A stretch of 64,000 bases of DNA from Mycolicibacterium sp. YH-1 (GTDB taxonomy: Bacteria > Actinomycetota > Actinomycetes > Mycobacteriales > Mycobacteriaceae), in NCBI RefSeq assembly GCF_022557175.1, contig NZ_CP092915.1, forward strand, positions 4,588,001 through 4,652,000, given 5' to 3'. Within the stretch, counting starts at the first letter, position 1, and the number at the start of each line of letters is the position of its first letter. This document shows positions 10,865-19,939 of this stretch, piece after piece. The translations under genes and the position numbers were made by a program. Under the pieces are notes generated by a model that saw nothing but the letters and a program-made list of their open reading frames with translations, made no database searches and was not told the origin of the DNA.

Positions 10865-12897
10865 CAGAGCGCCCGCCTCTCGATACATGCCACCTGATGC
10901 GGATTGCCCGGTATGCCCTCGAGGCGGACGTCGAGTTCGGCGCCGTTGCACGCGTCGATGGCGATCGGGCAGCGCGGATGGAATGCGCAGCCGGCAGGAG
11001 GTGACAACGGGCTCGCGGGTTCACCTGCCAGCGCCCGGGATTCACGACCGAGATCCGGGATCGAGTCGACGAGCGCCTGCGTGTAGGGATGAGCGGGGTC
11101 CCGTATCACCCTGTCCGCAGGTCCGATCTCGACGATGCGACCGAGGTACATCACCGCGATCCGGTCGGCGACCACGCGGGCCACAGACAGGTCGTGGGTC
11201 ACGAACACCACTGACATGTCCAGGCTTCGACGAAGGTCACCGATGAGGTTGAGCACCGAGGCCGCCAGCGACACGTCGAGCGCACTGGTCGGCTCGTCGC
11301 ACAGCAGGACGGACGGGGGGACGACGGTGGCCCGTGCCAACGACACTCGCTGGCGCTGACCACCCGACAGCTGGCCGGCACGCGACTTCGCGACGTCGGC
11401 GGGCAGCCCGACGCGCGTCAGCACCTCGGTCACCGCGTCCCGGCGCTGCGCACGCGACATGGACGTGCCGCGCAGACGTTCGGCGATGAGCTCGCCCACC
11501 GACAGCCACGGGGTCAGCGAGGCGCCGGCATCCTGGAACACCATCTGCGGCCTGCGACCTGCCAGCTCGACCGAACCGGACGTGGCCGTCTCGAGTCCTG
11601 CGATCACCCGCAGCAGCGTCGACTTGCCCGACCCGCTCTCACCCACCAGTGCCACCGACTCGCCGTGCCCAACCGTCAACGAGACTCCGCGCAGCGCATG
11701 CAGTTTGCCGTGGTCGCCCGGGGAGCGGTCCAGCCAGCGCCTGGCCACCGTGAACGTCTTGGTCACGCCATGGCACACCACTGACGGCGGTTGCGCGGCG
11801 CGGTCGGAGGATGGCGCGGCGAACGGCTCAGGCGTATCCGTCGAGGGCGCTGCGGCCGGGGTCGCTTCGAGGTGCTCGGCGACGGCGACACCGTCGGCGT
11901 GGCCGAGCGCCACGATGCACGCGCTGACCCGATCCGGCGCGATCGCGACGGGTTCCGGTGGCGTTTGCCCGCAGGCGTCGGTGGCGATCGTGCAGCGCGG
12001 CACGAACGCGCATCCCGGTAGCGGGTCGGTCGGGCTGGGCACCGAGCCGGCGAGCGCGGTGAGCCGTCGGTCCCTCGGTGTGTCCAGCGTCAGTCGCGAG
12101 CGCAGCAAGCCGTGGGTGTAGGGATGACTCGGTGCGCCGAGCACGTCGGCGGTCGGACCGATCTCGGCGATGCGACCCGCGTACAGGACGGCGATGCGGT
12201 CGGAGATCGCAGCGGCCACTCCGAGGTCGTGGGTGATCAGCACAATGCTGCAGCCGATCTCGTCGCGCAGCCGCTGGAGCAGCCGCAGAACCTGGGCCTG
12301 CACCGTGACATCGAGTGCGGTTGTCGGTTCATCGGCGATGATCAGTTCGGGATCACCCGCGATGGCCATCGCGATCATGACGCGCTGGCGCAGTCCGCCG
12401 GAGAGTTCGTGGGGAAACGCGCGCATCCGGCGCTTGGGCTCCGGTATGCCGACTGCGGTGAGCAGGCGAAGGGCCTCCGCGTCGCTGCCCGCGGCCTCGG
12501 CGACCTGCTTTCCGATGCGCATGGTGGGGTTCAGCGACGTCATCGGGTCCTGGAACACCGCACCGAGATCGAGCCGTCTGACCTTTCGCAGCACCTTCGC
12601 GTCACCGGAGACCATGTCCGAACCGGTCACGGAGGCAGTGCCGTCGATCTTCGCGTGCTTGGGCAGCAGACCCAGCAGGGTGAAACCCAACACGCTCTTG
12701 CCGGAACCCGACTCGCCGACCAGCCCGAGAATCTCACCGGGGGCGATCGCCAGCGACACACCGCGGAGCGCACACACGTCACGGCCGTTGCGGCGGAACG
12801 TGACCCGAAGGCCGTCGACCGTCGCGACGGGATCCGCCGTCGGCGGGACCGCAGCACGCACGGCAGGCGCGTCGACTGTGGAGACGGCGATTCCCAT
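10864..12897 (-). CDS. Fused dual ATPase of the Dpp-type ABC importer (DppD–DppF fusion)
   Basis: A 677-residue protein with two complete ABC nucleotide-binding domains. Domain 1 (about residues 25–330) has the Walker A GLVGESGSGKSVLG, signature LSGGLRQRVMIA and Walker B ELIIADEPTTALDV. Domain 2 (about 375–675) has ALVGESGSGKSTLL, LSGGQRQRVSLA and VLLCDEPTSALDV. Each is followed by the oligopeptide-ATPase C-terminal module with its CxF-PRC cysteine cluster (GCAFVPRCTIA, GCAFHPRCPIA). This replaces the usual separate DppD and DppF genes. It is the first gene of the leftward operon; the ATG has GGGAG upstream, and two copies of the shared inverted repeat lie 59 and 153 bp before it. The linker between domains is Ala/Pro-rich. 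Confidence 0.92.
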   Translation of the reverse strand: MGIAVSTVDAPAVRAAVPPTADPVATVDGLRVTFRRNGRDVCALRGVSLAIAPGEILGLVGESGSGKSVLGFTLLGLLPKHAKIDGTASVTGSDMVSGDAKVLRKVRRLDLGAVFQDPMTSLNPTMRIGKQVAEAAGSDAEALRLLTAVGIPEPKRRMRAFPHELSGGLRQRVMIAMAIAGDPELIIADEPTTALDVTVQAQVLRLLQRLRDEIGCSIVLITHDLGVAAAISDRIAVLYAGRIAEIGPTADVLGAPSHPYTHGLLRSRLTLDTPRDRRLTALAGSVPSPTDPLPGCAFVPRCTIATDACGQTPPEPVAIAPDRVSACIVALGHADGVAVAEHLEATPAAAPSTDTPEPFAAPSSDRAAQPPSVVCHGVTKTFTVARRWLDRSPGDHGKLHALRGVSLTVGHGESVALVGESGSGKSTLLRVIAGLETATSGSVELAGRRPQMVFQDAGASLTPWLSVGELIAERLRGTSMSRAQRRDAVTEVLTRVGLPADVAKSRAGQLSGGQRQRVSLARATVVPPSVLLCDEPTSALDVSLAASVLNLIGDLRRSLDMSVVFVTHDLSVARVVADRIAVMYLGRIVEIGPADRVIRDPAHPYTQALVDSIPDLGRESRALAGEPASPLSPPAGCAFHPRCPIAIDACNGAELDVRLEGIPGNPHQVACIERRAL

Positions 12898-12955
12898 CGA
12901 AGCACTCCCGGTGTGAGGCGGTTGGTTGGCTGCGGCACCACGTCGTGCTGCTGGC

Positions 12956-12969
12956 CTGTCAGTTGACAG
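12956..12969. promoter_or_regulatory. Operator copy 1 of the guanidine/ABC regulon (inverted repeat)
   Basis: The 14-mer CTGTCAGTTGACAG is an inverted repeat with perfect six-base arms (CTGTCA/TGACAG). It lies 59 bp from the start of the ABC-importer operon and is followed by TTTTC. The same motif plus TTTTC recurs at 20825 in front of the carboxylase operon. I infer a binding site for the TetR regulator encoded alongside. Confidence 0.7.
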
Positions 12970-13049
12970 TTTTCACGGCGCGTGACCCCGACGGGTGTCG
13001 CTGGCGTAACCAATTGACGCCGTACGTAACCGCTGCGTATCGCGCGTTT

Positions 13050-13063
13050 CTATCGTGTGACAG
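13050..13063. promoter_or_regulatory. Operator copy 2 of the guanidine/ABC regulon (inverted repeat)
   Basis: CTATCGTGTGACAG matches the regulon motif CTGTC-R-NN-TGACAG with one change. It lies 31 bp before the TetR start, 94 bp centre-to-centre from copy 1. The core TCGTGTGACAG is identical to copy 4 at 20920. Its position suggests autoregulation of the TetR gene. Confidence 0.65.
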
Positions 13064-13093
13064 AATTCGGAGGGCTACCGAAGGTGGTCCCCC

Positions 13094-13837
13094 ATGGTCC
13101 ACCATGGGGGCATGCCACTCGCCAAGGCCGGACGCCCACGCCTGCATGACCAGCGGCGTCCAGGAACCACCGCGCGTGACGAAATCCTCGATGCCGCAGG
13201 TGAATTGTTCACCACCATGGGCTACACCGGCACGTCGACCAGGACCATCGCCGACTCGGTCGGCATCCGCCAGGCATCGCTCTACCACTACTTCAAGACC
13301 AAGGACGACATTCTCTGTGCGCTGTTGAGCCAGACCGTCGCACCAACGCTGGGCTTCATCCCGAGCCTCCTCGGTGCCGATCCAGCACTCACAGCCGCTG
13401 AACACCTGCATGCGCTGGCCGCGTTCGACGGCAACCAATTACTCAGCGGCCGTTGGAATCTGGGTGCGCTGTACCTGCTGCCAGAGCTTCGTGACGCCAG
13501 GCTGGAGCCGTTCTGGTCGGACCGCGAACGGCTACGACTTCACTACTTGGCGCTCAGCCGTGCGGTGATCGATCAGACCGGCGTCCACGAGGCCGCCGCG
13601 GACCTGCCATTCCGACTCGTCGAATCGCTGGTCAACATGTGGTCGGTGCCCGCAGGACCAGAGCGTGCGGAGCTGCCCGTCCACGTCGCCGACGCCTGCT
13701 TGCGGGTTTTGGGCATCCCCGACGTCGCGGCGACGGGGATACGGGCACGCAGCCTCGACGAGATGGAGCGCTACACCCGCGCCGCGTCCGACGGCGACGA
13801 CGTTGACGGCGACGTGGCGTCGACGTACCCCAGGTAG
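13094..13837 (+). CDS. TetR-family regulator of the guanidine/ABC regulon
   Basis: A 247-residue TetR/AcrR repressor. The DNA-binding helix-turn-helix is near residues 28–74 (ARDEILDAAGELFTTMGY, then SVGIRQASLYHYFKTKDDIL); the C-terminal ligand domain is not assignable to a known ligand class. The ATG at 13094 has AAGGTGG six bases upstream; a second ATG at 13112 is crowded by its upstream G-run, so I kept the first. It diverges from the ABC-importer operon and is convergent with atzF, overlapping that gene's 3' end by 67 bp. Placement between two operons whose promoters share its putative operator makes it the likely local regulator, sensing guanidine or a related metabolite by inference. 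Confidence 0.85.
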   Translation: MVHHGGMPLAKAGRPRLHDQRRPGTTARDEILDAAGELFTTMGYTGTSTRTIADSVGIRQASLYHYFKTKDDILCALLSQTVAPTLGFIPSLLGADPALTAAEHLHALAAFDGNQLLSGRWNLGALYLLPELRDARLEPFWSDRERLRLHYLALSRAVIDQTGVHEAAADLPFRLVESLVNMWSVPAGPERAELPVHVADACLRVLGIPDVAATGIRARSLDEMERYTRAASDGDDVDGDVASTYPR

Positions 13838-15576
13838 GTCGGCCAGTCGCCGTGGCGCGATATGTCCTCGCCTTCACGCCATGCCTGCAGGGCACAGCCG
13901 AACCCGACCACCTCGGTGCCGTCGGCGAGCGTGACGGCACCGAGTGACATCGGGGCGGGCAGCGCAGCCAGGAAGTCACCCAACATGGCCGTGCCGATGA
14001 GCCACAGCTCGCCGCCTATCGCGGTGCCGTCTTGGTGGCCCACGCGCGCCAGCCCAGGCTTGGGCGGTGTGGTGTCCAGCGCCGCGAGTCGGTACAGCGG
14101 CGCGGTGCGGGCCGGCCCGATCCAGCGCGCACCGCGGTCGGTCAGCTGCCACGCCAGTGGTTGACCGCGCAGGTGCGCGCCCACCACGAGAAGCTTTACC
14201 GCAGTCAATCCGGCGCTCGTCGGCCAGGGCGGCGGTGCAGCGGCTGGTGCGAGGGCAGCGGCTGGTGCGAGTGCGGTGCCCGGAGCGGCCACCGACTCCG
14301 GCTGCTCGATGACCAGCCGCGCGATATCGAGGGCGACGGCGTCGGCACCGGGCCGCGCGATGACCGACACCCCGAACTGGTCCTCCCCCGCGGTGCCCGA
14401 CGGCACGGCGACGGCGCACAGATCCATCAGGTTGCAGAAATTGGTGTAGGTGCCCAGCCGCGCGTTCACGGTGACCGGTTCTGCGGTGACCTCGGCGATC
14501 GTCGGATGCTCCGTGGTGGTCGGGATCAGCAGCGCATCGCAGCCCTCGAGTTCTGCCATCGCCGTTGCCGTCAGCGTCGCGAGGCGGGCACGGTCGGCAA
14601 GCAGGGTGCTCGCGGTGACCTCACCGGCCGCCGCCACGATCGCGCCGACGGTGGGGTCGACCTCGTCGCGGTGGGCGTCGACGAATGCGCCGACGGCCTC
14701 GTGTCGTTCGGCAACTAGCCCGCCGTCGTACAGCAGCCTCGCGGCGGACAGGAACGGGCCCAGGTCGATCTCCTTCAGTGTCACACCGCGATTGGCGAGC
14801 CGCTCGCACGCCGCCCGGAATGCGGCCTGCCACTGGACGGACAGCGCCGGAAGCTCCCGCGGCACCGCCACGACCGGGGCGTCGGGGGCGGCAAGCGGCG
14901 CGTCGGGCGGGAACGGCCGTGCACCGCTCGTCTCGTCCGGGCCGGCCATCACACCCATCGCGGCAGAGGCCGTGTCGAGGTCACGCGCGAAGACCGTCAC
15001 GCAGTCATAGGACCGACAGGCCGGCACGACGCCGTCGGTCGGCACCACACCGTAGGTGGGCTTGATGCCGACGATCCCCTGCAGTGCTGCGGGCACCCGC
15101 CCCGATCCCGCCGTGTCCGTGCCGACCGCCACGTCGACGAGGCCAAGGGCCACCGCGACAGCGGATCCCGCGCTGGACCCACCCGATATGCGGTCGGGCC
15201 TGCGGGCATCGCGGACGGCGCCGTGCGGGCTGCGCGTTCCGACCAGACCGGTGGCGAACTGATCGAGGTTGGTTGCGCCGATCACGACCGCACCCGCCGC
15301 TCGCAGACGAGCGACCGCGGCCGCGTCCTTTGTCGCGGGCGTCGACGAGTAGGTCGGACAGCCCGCGGTGGTGGGCAGGCCGGCGACGTCGACGTTGTTC
15401 TTGACCGCCGCCACCAGTCCAGCCAGTGGGAGTTCAGCACCCCCGGCGACCAAGACGTCGACCGCCTCGGCATCGGCAAGCGATTCCGCCATGGGGCGCA
15501 GGAAGATCCAGACTTCGGGACGTTGCCCGGCTTCGATCGCGGCGTACGCCGCGCGAACCCGCTCGACCGCCGTCAT
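13771..15576 (-). CDS. atzF: Allophanate hydrolase (AtzF type)
   Basis: A 601-residue amidase-signature enzyme that splits allophanate into ammonia and CO2, the last step of the urea/guanidine carboxylation route. The Ser–cisSer–Lys triad is visible with family spacing: Lys59 (AAVKNNVDVAG), Ser134 (SGGSSAGSA) and Ser158 (GTDTAGSGRVPA). Beyond about residue 470 is the AtzF-specific C-terminal domain (PLYRLAALDTTPPKPGLARVG and GFGCALQAWREGEDISRHG), so the protein is full length. The ATG at 15576 overlaps the carboxylase stop as ATGA; longer frames run into that gene. It is the last gene of its operon, and its final 67 bp overlap the convergent TetR gene. Confidence 0.93.
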   Translation of the reverse strand: MTAVERVRAAYAAIEAGQRPEVWIFLRPMAESLADAEAVDVLVAGGAELPLAGLVAAVKNNVDVAGLPTTAGCPTYSSTPATKDAAAVARLRAAGAVVIGATNLDQFATGLVGTRSPHGAVRDARRPDRISGGSSAGSAVAVALGLVDVAVGTDTAGSGRVPAALQGIVGIKPTYGVVPTDGVVPACRSYDCVTVFARDLDTASAAMGVMAGPDETSGARPFPPDAPLAAPDAPVVAVPRELPALSVQWQAAFRAACERLANRGVTLKEIDLGPFLSAARLLYDGGLVAERHEAVGAFVDAHRDEVDPTVGAIVAAAGEVTASTLLADRARLATLTATAMAELEGCDALLIPTTTEHPTIAEVTAEPVTVNARLGTYTNFCNLMDLCAVAVPSGTAGEDQFGVSVIARPGADAVALDIARLVIEQPESVAAPGTALAPAAALAPAAAPPPWPTSAGLTAVKLLVVGAHLRGQPLAWQLTDRGARWIGPARTAPLYRLAALDTTPPKPGLARVGHQDGTAIGGELWLIGTAMLGDFLAALPAPMSLGAVTLADGTEVVGFGCALQAWREGEDISRHGDWPTYLGYVDATSPSTSSPSDAARV

Positions 15577-18500
15577 GCCGGGATGCCCGCCGCGTCGCGT
15601 CCCGCCGAGGGCGGACCGACCACCACCAACGGCGCACCCGGGTCCACCTGATGGCCCGCCTGCACCAGGATCTGCGTCACGATGCCGTCGGTCGGCGCCC
15701 TCAACACGGTCTCCATCTTCATCGCCTCCAATGCCAGCAGCGACTGTCCGGCCACCACACACTCACCCACCTCGACGTCGACCTTCCACACACTCGATGC
15801 GAACGGCGCATCGACCCGTTGTTCACCGTCATCGAGGACGAGATCGGCGGTCGGCGGCTCGGCGTGCGACTCCGCCCTTTCGGCACGGTCGAACTCGCCG
15901 GCCGCGGCCCATGCGGCACGTTCGGTGGCGAATGCCGCACCCTGGCGCTCACGGAAGTCCGCGATCGACGCCGCGTGCTCGTCCAGGAACCGTTCGTGTT
16001 CGGCCAGCGAGAAGGTGCCCTCGGTGATATCGATCGAACCCCGCCCAGCCGCGAGATCGGCACGCATGTCGAGCAGCTCGTCGGGCGACACCGGGTACCA
16101 GGAGATGCGGTCGAAGAAGCGCAGTAGCCAGGGGCTGCCCGGCTCGAACGGTGTCGTGTGCCGATAGCGGCTCCAGACCTGCGTGGTGCGTCCCACGAAC
16201 TGGTAGCCGCCGGGACCCTCCATGCCGTAGATGCACAGATAGGCGCCGCCGATGCCGACGGAGTTCTCCGCAGTCCATGTGCGGGCCGGGTTGTACTTGG
16301 TGGTGACCAGCCGATGTCGGGGATCCAGTGGGGTGGCGACGGGTGCCCCCAGGTACACGTCCCCGAGTCCGAGTGTCAGGTACTCCGCCGAGAAGACGAC
16401 GTCCATGACGTCGGCCTGCGATGCCAGACCGTTGACACGGCGGATGAACTCGATGTTCGACGGGCACCACGGCGCGTCGTCGCGCACGCCGGAGGTGTAG
16501 CGGGCGATGGCCTCCCGCGTCGCCGGGTCATCCCATGACAGGGGCAGCCGCACCGAACGGCTGGGCACGACGAGCTCCGATGTCCCGGGGAGATCGTCCT
16601 CCAACTCGAACAGCAGGCCAAGCAGGCGGTCGATCGGTAGCACGTCGGGGTCGACGTGCACCTGCAGCGACCGGATGCCCGGCGTCAGGTCGACGATGCC
16701 GTGCACGGATCCGCCCGCGATCTCCGCCTGAAGCCGGCCGTGCAGCGCGTGCACGCGCGCCCGCAGCGCGAGATCGAGAACCATGTCGCCATACTCGACG
16801 AGCACGTTGTCATCCCCGTTGCGGCGGTAGGTGACGCTCGGCGCGCCGTCGTCCGCACGCCGGGCCAGCACGCCGTCATCCCCGTCGCCGCCGGTCCGCA
16901 CCACCGATGACGTTGCACCACGGGTGATTCCGAGGTCACTGCGGGACGGCGCCTCCGCTGCGCGGATGGGCACGAACCGCACGGTGTCACCGGGGCGCAG
17001 CTGGCCGAGCTTCCATCTGTCGGCGGTGACGACGGTCACCGGGCACACGAAGCCGCCCAGGCTGGGCCCGTCGGGTCCGAGCAGGATCGGGGTGTCTCCG
17101 GTGAAGTCCAGGGCACCGATGGAGTACGCGGTGTCGTGGATGTTGGACGGGTGCAGTCCCGCGTTCCCGCCGTCGGGTCGGGCCCACTGCGGCCGTGGTC
17201 CCTCGAGTCGGACCCCTGTGCGCGCCGAGTTGAAGTGCACGCGGTAACTGGCGTCGAATAGTGTCTGGATATCGGCGCGGGTGAAGAACTCCGGTGCGCC
17301 GTGCGGACCCTCGGTGACCGCGAGGTCCCAGTCCGACGGAATCGCAGGGCGCACCTCGGGTCCGATCGGTCCCGTTGGTTCGGCGTCTCGCGACCGCGGC
17401 GCAGCGCGCAGGACATCACCGACGACCAGTTGGCGGCCGCCGTGGCCACCGAACCGTCCCAGCGTGAACGTCGATGCGCTGCCCAGATATTCGGGCACAT
17501 CCAAACCACCCGCGACGAGCAGGTAGGTTCGCAGTCCGGTCGTCTCGGCCGCGCCGATGTCGAGGAGTGCGCCTGCTGCGACCTCGACCGGCTCCCACAT
17601 CGGGACAGCCGAACCGTCGACGGTCACGGCGCATTCGGCGCCCGTGACACACACCGTGGTCGGGTGAGTGACGCGCAGCGCCGGACCCGAGGCGGTGCAC
17701 TCCAGGCCGGGTGCCCCCTCGGCGTTGCCCAACGCCAGGTTGCCGAGCCGAAACGACAGATCGTCCATCGGCCCGCTGGGCGGAACCCCGACGCCCCAGA
17801 GCCCGAGCCGGCCGGGCAGATCCTGCACCGTCGTCAATAGGCCCGGCCGTTCGACGGTTATCCGCGGCCGTGGATCGGCGACCTCGGCGAGGGTGGACGT
17901 ACTGTGCGCGGCTGCCCGTACGTCGGAACTGTCCACGGCCGCGCGGAGCAGTCCTACGTTGACCTCGATACCGTGCAGGACCGTCCCCTCCAACGCACGA
18001 CCCAACCGATCGAGCGCCTCGTTGCGGTCGGCGCCTGCGGTGATCACCTTGGCCAGCAGCGGATCATACGATGCCGAGACCTCGGTGCCCTGCTCGATCC
18101 AGGCGTCAACGCGCACGTCGTCACCGGTCGGGAGGGTCACGGCGGTCAGGGTTCCCGTGCTCGGGCGGTAGTCACGCGAGGGGTCCTCGGCGTATACCCG
18201 CGCCTCGACGGCGTGTCCCCGAACGGTCACCTCGCCGCTGGTCACTCCCGGGCGCAGGTACGGGGCAAGGACGTCACCCTCACCGCGCGCCAGCCGAAAC
18301 ATCCAGCCCGCCAGGTCAACTCCCGTCACGGCCTCGGTGACGGGATGCTCGACCTGCAGACGCGCGTTGACCTCGAGAAAGGACGCCTCCTGCCGCCGCG
18401 GATCGTAGACGAACTCGACGGTGCCCGCGGACCGGTAGTCAACCGACCCCGCCAACCTCCGAGACGACGAATGCAGTTGGCTTCGAATAGCATCGGGCAA

Positions 18501-19301
18501 CGCGGGCGCCGGCGCCTCCTCCATCACCTTCTGGTTGCGGCGTTGCAGCGAGCAGTCGCGGTCACCGAGGGAGACGACGCCACCCGCACCGTCGCCGAAG
18601 ATCTGGACTTCGACGTGGCGCGCGTGTTCGACGAACCGCTCGACGAAGACACCTGCCGCTCCGAAGCTTCGGGCGGCGAGGCGTGTCACGCGGTCGAAGG
18701 CCGCGCGCATGTCGTCAGCGCTGTGACAGACCTGCATGCCTATCCCACCACCGCCACCGGTGGCCTTGAGCATCACCGGATAGCCGATCGTCTCCGCTGC
18801 GGCGACGGCCTCGTCCGCGGAGTCGAGCAGACCGGATCCGGGGAACACCGGAACACCCGCGGCGACGGCCGCCGACCGTGCGGTGTGCTTGGTGCCGAAG
18901 ACGCGTAGTTGATGCGGCGTCGGACCCACGAACACCAGGCCCGCGCGTTCGACCGCCTCGGCGAATTCGGCGTCCTCGGAGAGGAAGCCGTATCCGGGGT
19001 GCACCATGTCGGCGCCATTCGCCAGTGCGGCAGCGACGATGGCATCCGCCCGCAGGTAGCTCTCGCTCGGCGCGGCCGGGCCCAGCAGCACGGCCTCGTC
19101 GGCGAGACGGACGTGCGGTGCGCCACGGTCGGCCTCGGAGAACACCGCCACGGTGCGAAGACCGAGGGTTTGTGCGGCACGCAACAACCTGACGGCGATC
19201 TCACCGCGGTTGGCGATCAGGACAGTCTCGATGCGCGATCCCGCTTCGCTTCTCGCTCGGTCGATGCGCGATCCCGCTTCGCTTCTCGCTGTCTCGCTCA
19301 T
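15573..19301 (-). CDS. Biotin-dependent urea/guanidine carboxylase
   Basis: A 1,242-residue biotin enzyme. Residues about 25–470 are a biotin carboxylase (TVLIANRGEIAVRLLRAAQ, MVHPGYGFLSED, and the ATP-grasp loop KATGGGGGIGM near 180). About 500–800 is the KipA-like half (RPGLLTTVQDLPGRLG) and 850–1050 the KipI-like half of the carboxyltransferase. The C-terminus is a biotinyl domain with the biotin lysine at about 1195 (LEAMKMET). Such enzymes carboxylate urea or guanidine. The two DUF1989 partners encoded just upstream favour guanidine, because homologous pairs act as carboxyguanidine deiminase. The ATG at 19301 overlaps the preceding stop as ATGA. The first 24 residues carry an in-frame duplication (SEAGSRI twice) from a 30-bp direct repeat. 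Confidence 0.92.
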   Translation of the reverse strand: MSETARSEAGSRIDRARSEAGSRIETVLIANRGEIAVRLLRAAQTLGLRTVAVFSEADRGAPHVRLADEAVLLGPAAPSESYLRADAIVAAALANGADMVHPGYGFLSEDAEFAEAVERAGLVFVGPTPHQLRVFGTKHTARSAAVAAGVPVFPGSGLLDSADEAVAAAETIGYPVMLKATGGGGGIGMQVCHSADDMRAAFDRVTRLAARSFGAAGVFVERFVEHARHVEVQIFGDGAGGVVSLGDRDCSLQRRNQKVMEEAPAPALPDAIRSQLHSSSRRLAGSVDYRSAGTVEFVYDPRRQEASFLEVNARLQVEHPVTEAVTGVDLAGWMFRLARGEGDVLAPYLRPGVTSGEVTVRGHAVEARVYAEDPSRDYRPSTGTLTAVTLPTGDDVRVDAWIEQGTEVSASYDPLLAKVITAGADRNEALDRLGRALEGTVLHGIEVNVGLLRAAVDSSDVRAAAHSTSTLAEVADPRPRITVERPGLLTTVQDLPGRLGLWGVGVPPSGPMDDLSFRLGNLALGNAEGAPGLECTASGPALRVTHPTTVCVTGAECAVTVDGSAVPMWEPVEVAAGALLDIGAAETTGLRTYLLVAGGLDVPEYLGSASTFTLGRFGGHGGRQLVVGDVLRAAPRSRDAEPTGPIGPEVRPAIPSDWDLAVTEGPHGAPEFFTRADIQTLFDASYRVHFNSARTGVRLEGPRPQWARPDGGNAGLHPSNIHDTAYSIGALDFTGDTPILLGPDGPSLGGFVCPVTVVTADRWKLGQLRPGDTVRFVPIRAAEAPSRSDLGITRGATSSVVRTGGDGDDGVLARRADDGAPSVTYRRNGDDNVLVEYGDMVLDLALRARVHALHGRLQAEIAGGSVHGIVDLTPGIRSLQVHVDPDVLPIDRLLGLLFELEDDLPGTSELVVPSRSVRLPLSWDDPATREAIARYTSGVRDDAPWCPSNIEFIRRVNGLASQADVMDVVFSAEYLTLGLGDVYLGAPVATPLDPRHRLVTTKYNPARTWTAENSVGIGGAYLCIYGMEGPGGYQFVGRTTQVWSRYRHTTPFEPGSPWLLRFFDRISWYPVSPDELLDMRADLAAGRGSIDITEGTFSLAEHERFLDEHAASIADFRERQGAAFATERAAWAAAGEFDRAERAESHAEPPTADLVLDDGEQRVDAPFASSVWKVDVEVGECVVAGQSLLALEAMKMETVLRAPTDGIVTQILVQAGHQVDPGAPLVVVGPPSAGRDAAGIPA
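19228..19290. repeat. 30-bp direct repeat, two copies, inside the start of the carboxylase gene
   Basis: Bases 19228–19257 and 19261–19290 are identical over 30 bp and are offset by 33 bp, so the duplication stays in frame. On the coding strand each copy reads AGCGAGAAGCGAAGCGGGAT and onward, and encodes SEAGSRI plus flanking residues. It lies immediately after the ATGA junction. The duplicated stretch precedes the biotin carboxylase fold and is probably tolerated as a disordered leader. Confidence 0.85.
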
Positions 19302-19939
19302 GCGACTCCCTCCGGCCGGGTGACGATCATGCGCACGGGGGTCGGGTCGAAGGCATTGCACGGGTTGTTGATCTGCGGGCAGTTGGACACCAGGACGAGG
19401 GTGTCGACCTCGGCCCGCAGCGCCACGCGCTTACCCGGTGCGGACAAGCCGTCGACGATTCCCAACGCGCCATCGGGATCGACCGGCACGTTCATGAACC
19501 AGTTGATGTTGCTGGCCAGATCGCGTGCACCGAGCCCGTATCTGGCGCCCTCGATGAGGAAGTTCTCTATACATCCGTGTTGTGCGCGGGTGTGTTGCCC
19601 GTAGCGCAGTGTGTTCGACTCCTTCGAACAGGCGCCGCCGAGGGTGTCGTGCACGCCGACCTCGTCGTCGACGACCGTCATGAGCGCCGCGCCGGTGTCG
19701 GCACGCAGGACCGACCCGGTGCTCAGGGCGATCCTGCCCTGCCGCGCAACCGTTTCCGATGCCGAGTAGCGCACTGTGGTGTCGGAGGCGTCATACAGCA
19801 GGCAGTCGACAGCCTGGTTTCCGGCCAGATCGACGATCGTGAGAACGTCACCGGCGGCAACGACGGCCGACCAGGGGCCACGCGCGGCGACGCCCTGATC
19901 GAGCACGACCGTGCCGGGGACGAGGGCGGTGATGCTCAC
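19298..19939 (-). CDS. DUF1989 protein, UAAP2 type (putative carboxyguanidine deiminase subunit)
   Basis: A 213-residue DUF1989/urea-carboxylase-associated protein. Family hallmarks are IVDLAGNQAVDCLLYDA, the cysteine-containing CSKESNTLRYGQHTRAQHGC, and the late NCPQINNPCN motif, which look like metal or catalytic sites. Pairs of such proteins next to carboxylases (CgdA/CgdB) have been shown in other bacteria to deiminate carboxyguanidine to allophanate. Assignment to this step is by family and context. It starts with GTG, overlapping the upstream partner as GTGA, and ends overlapping the carboxylase start as ATGA. Confidence 0.87.
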   Translation of the reverse strand: MSITALVPGTVVLDQGVAARGPWSAVVAAGDVLTIVDLAGNQAVDCLLYDASDTTVRYSASETVARQGRIALSTGSVLRADTGAALMTVVDDEVGVHDTLGGACSKESNTLRYGQHTRAQHGCIENFLIEGARYGLGARDLASNINWFMNVPVDPDGALGIVDGLSAPGKRVALRAEVDTLVLVSNCPQINNPCNAFDPTPVRMIVTRPEGVA

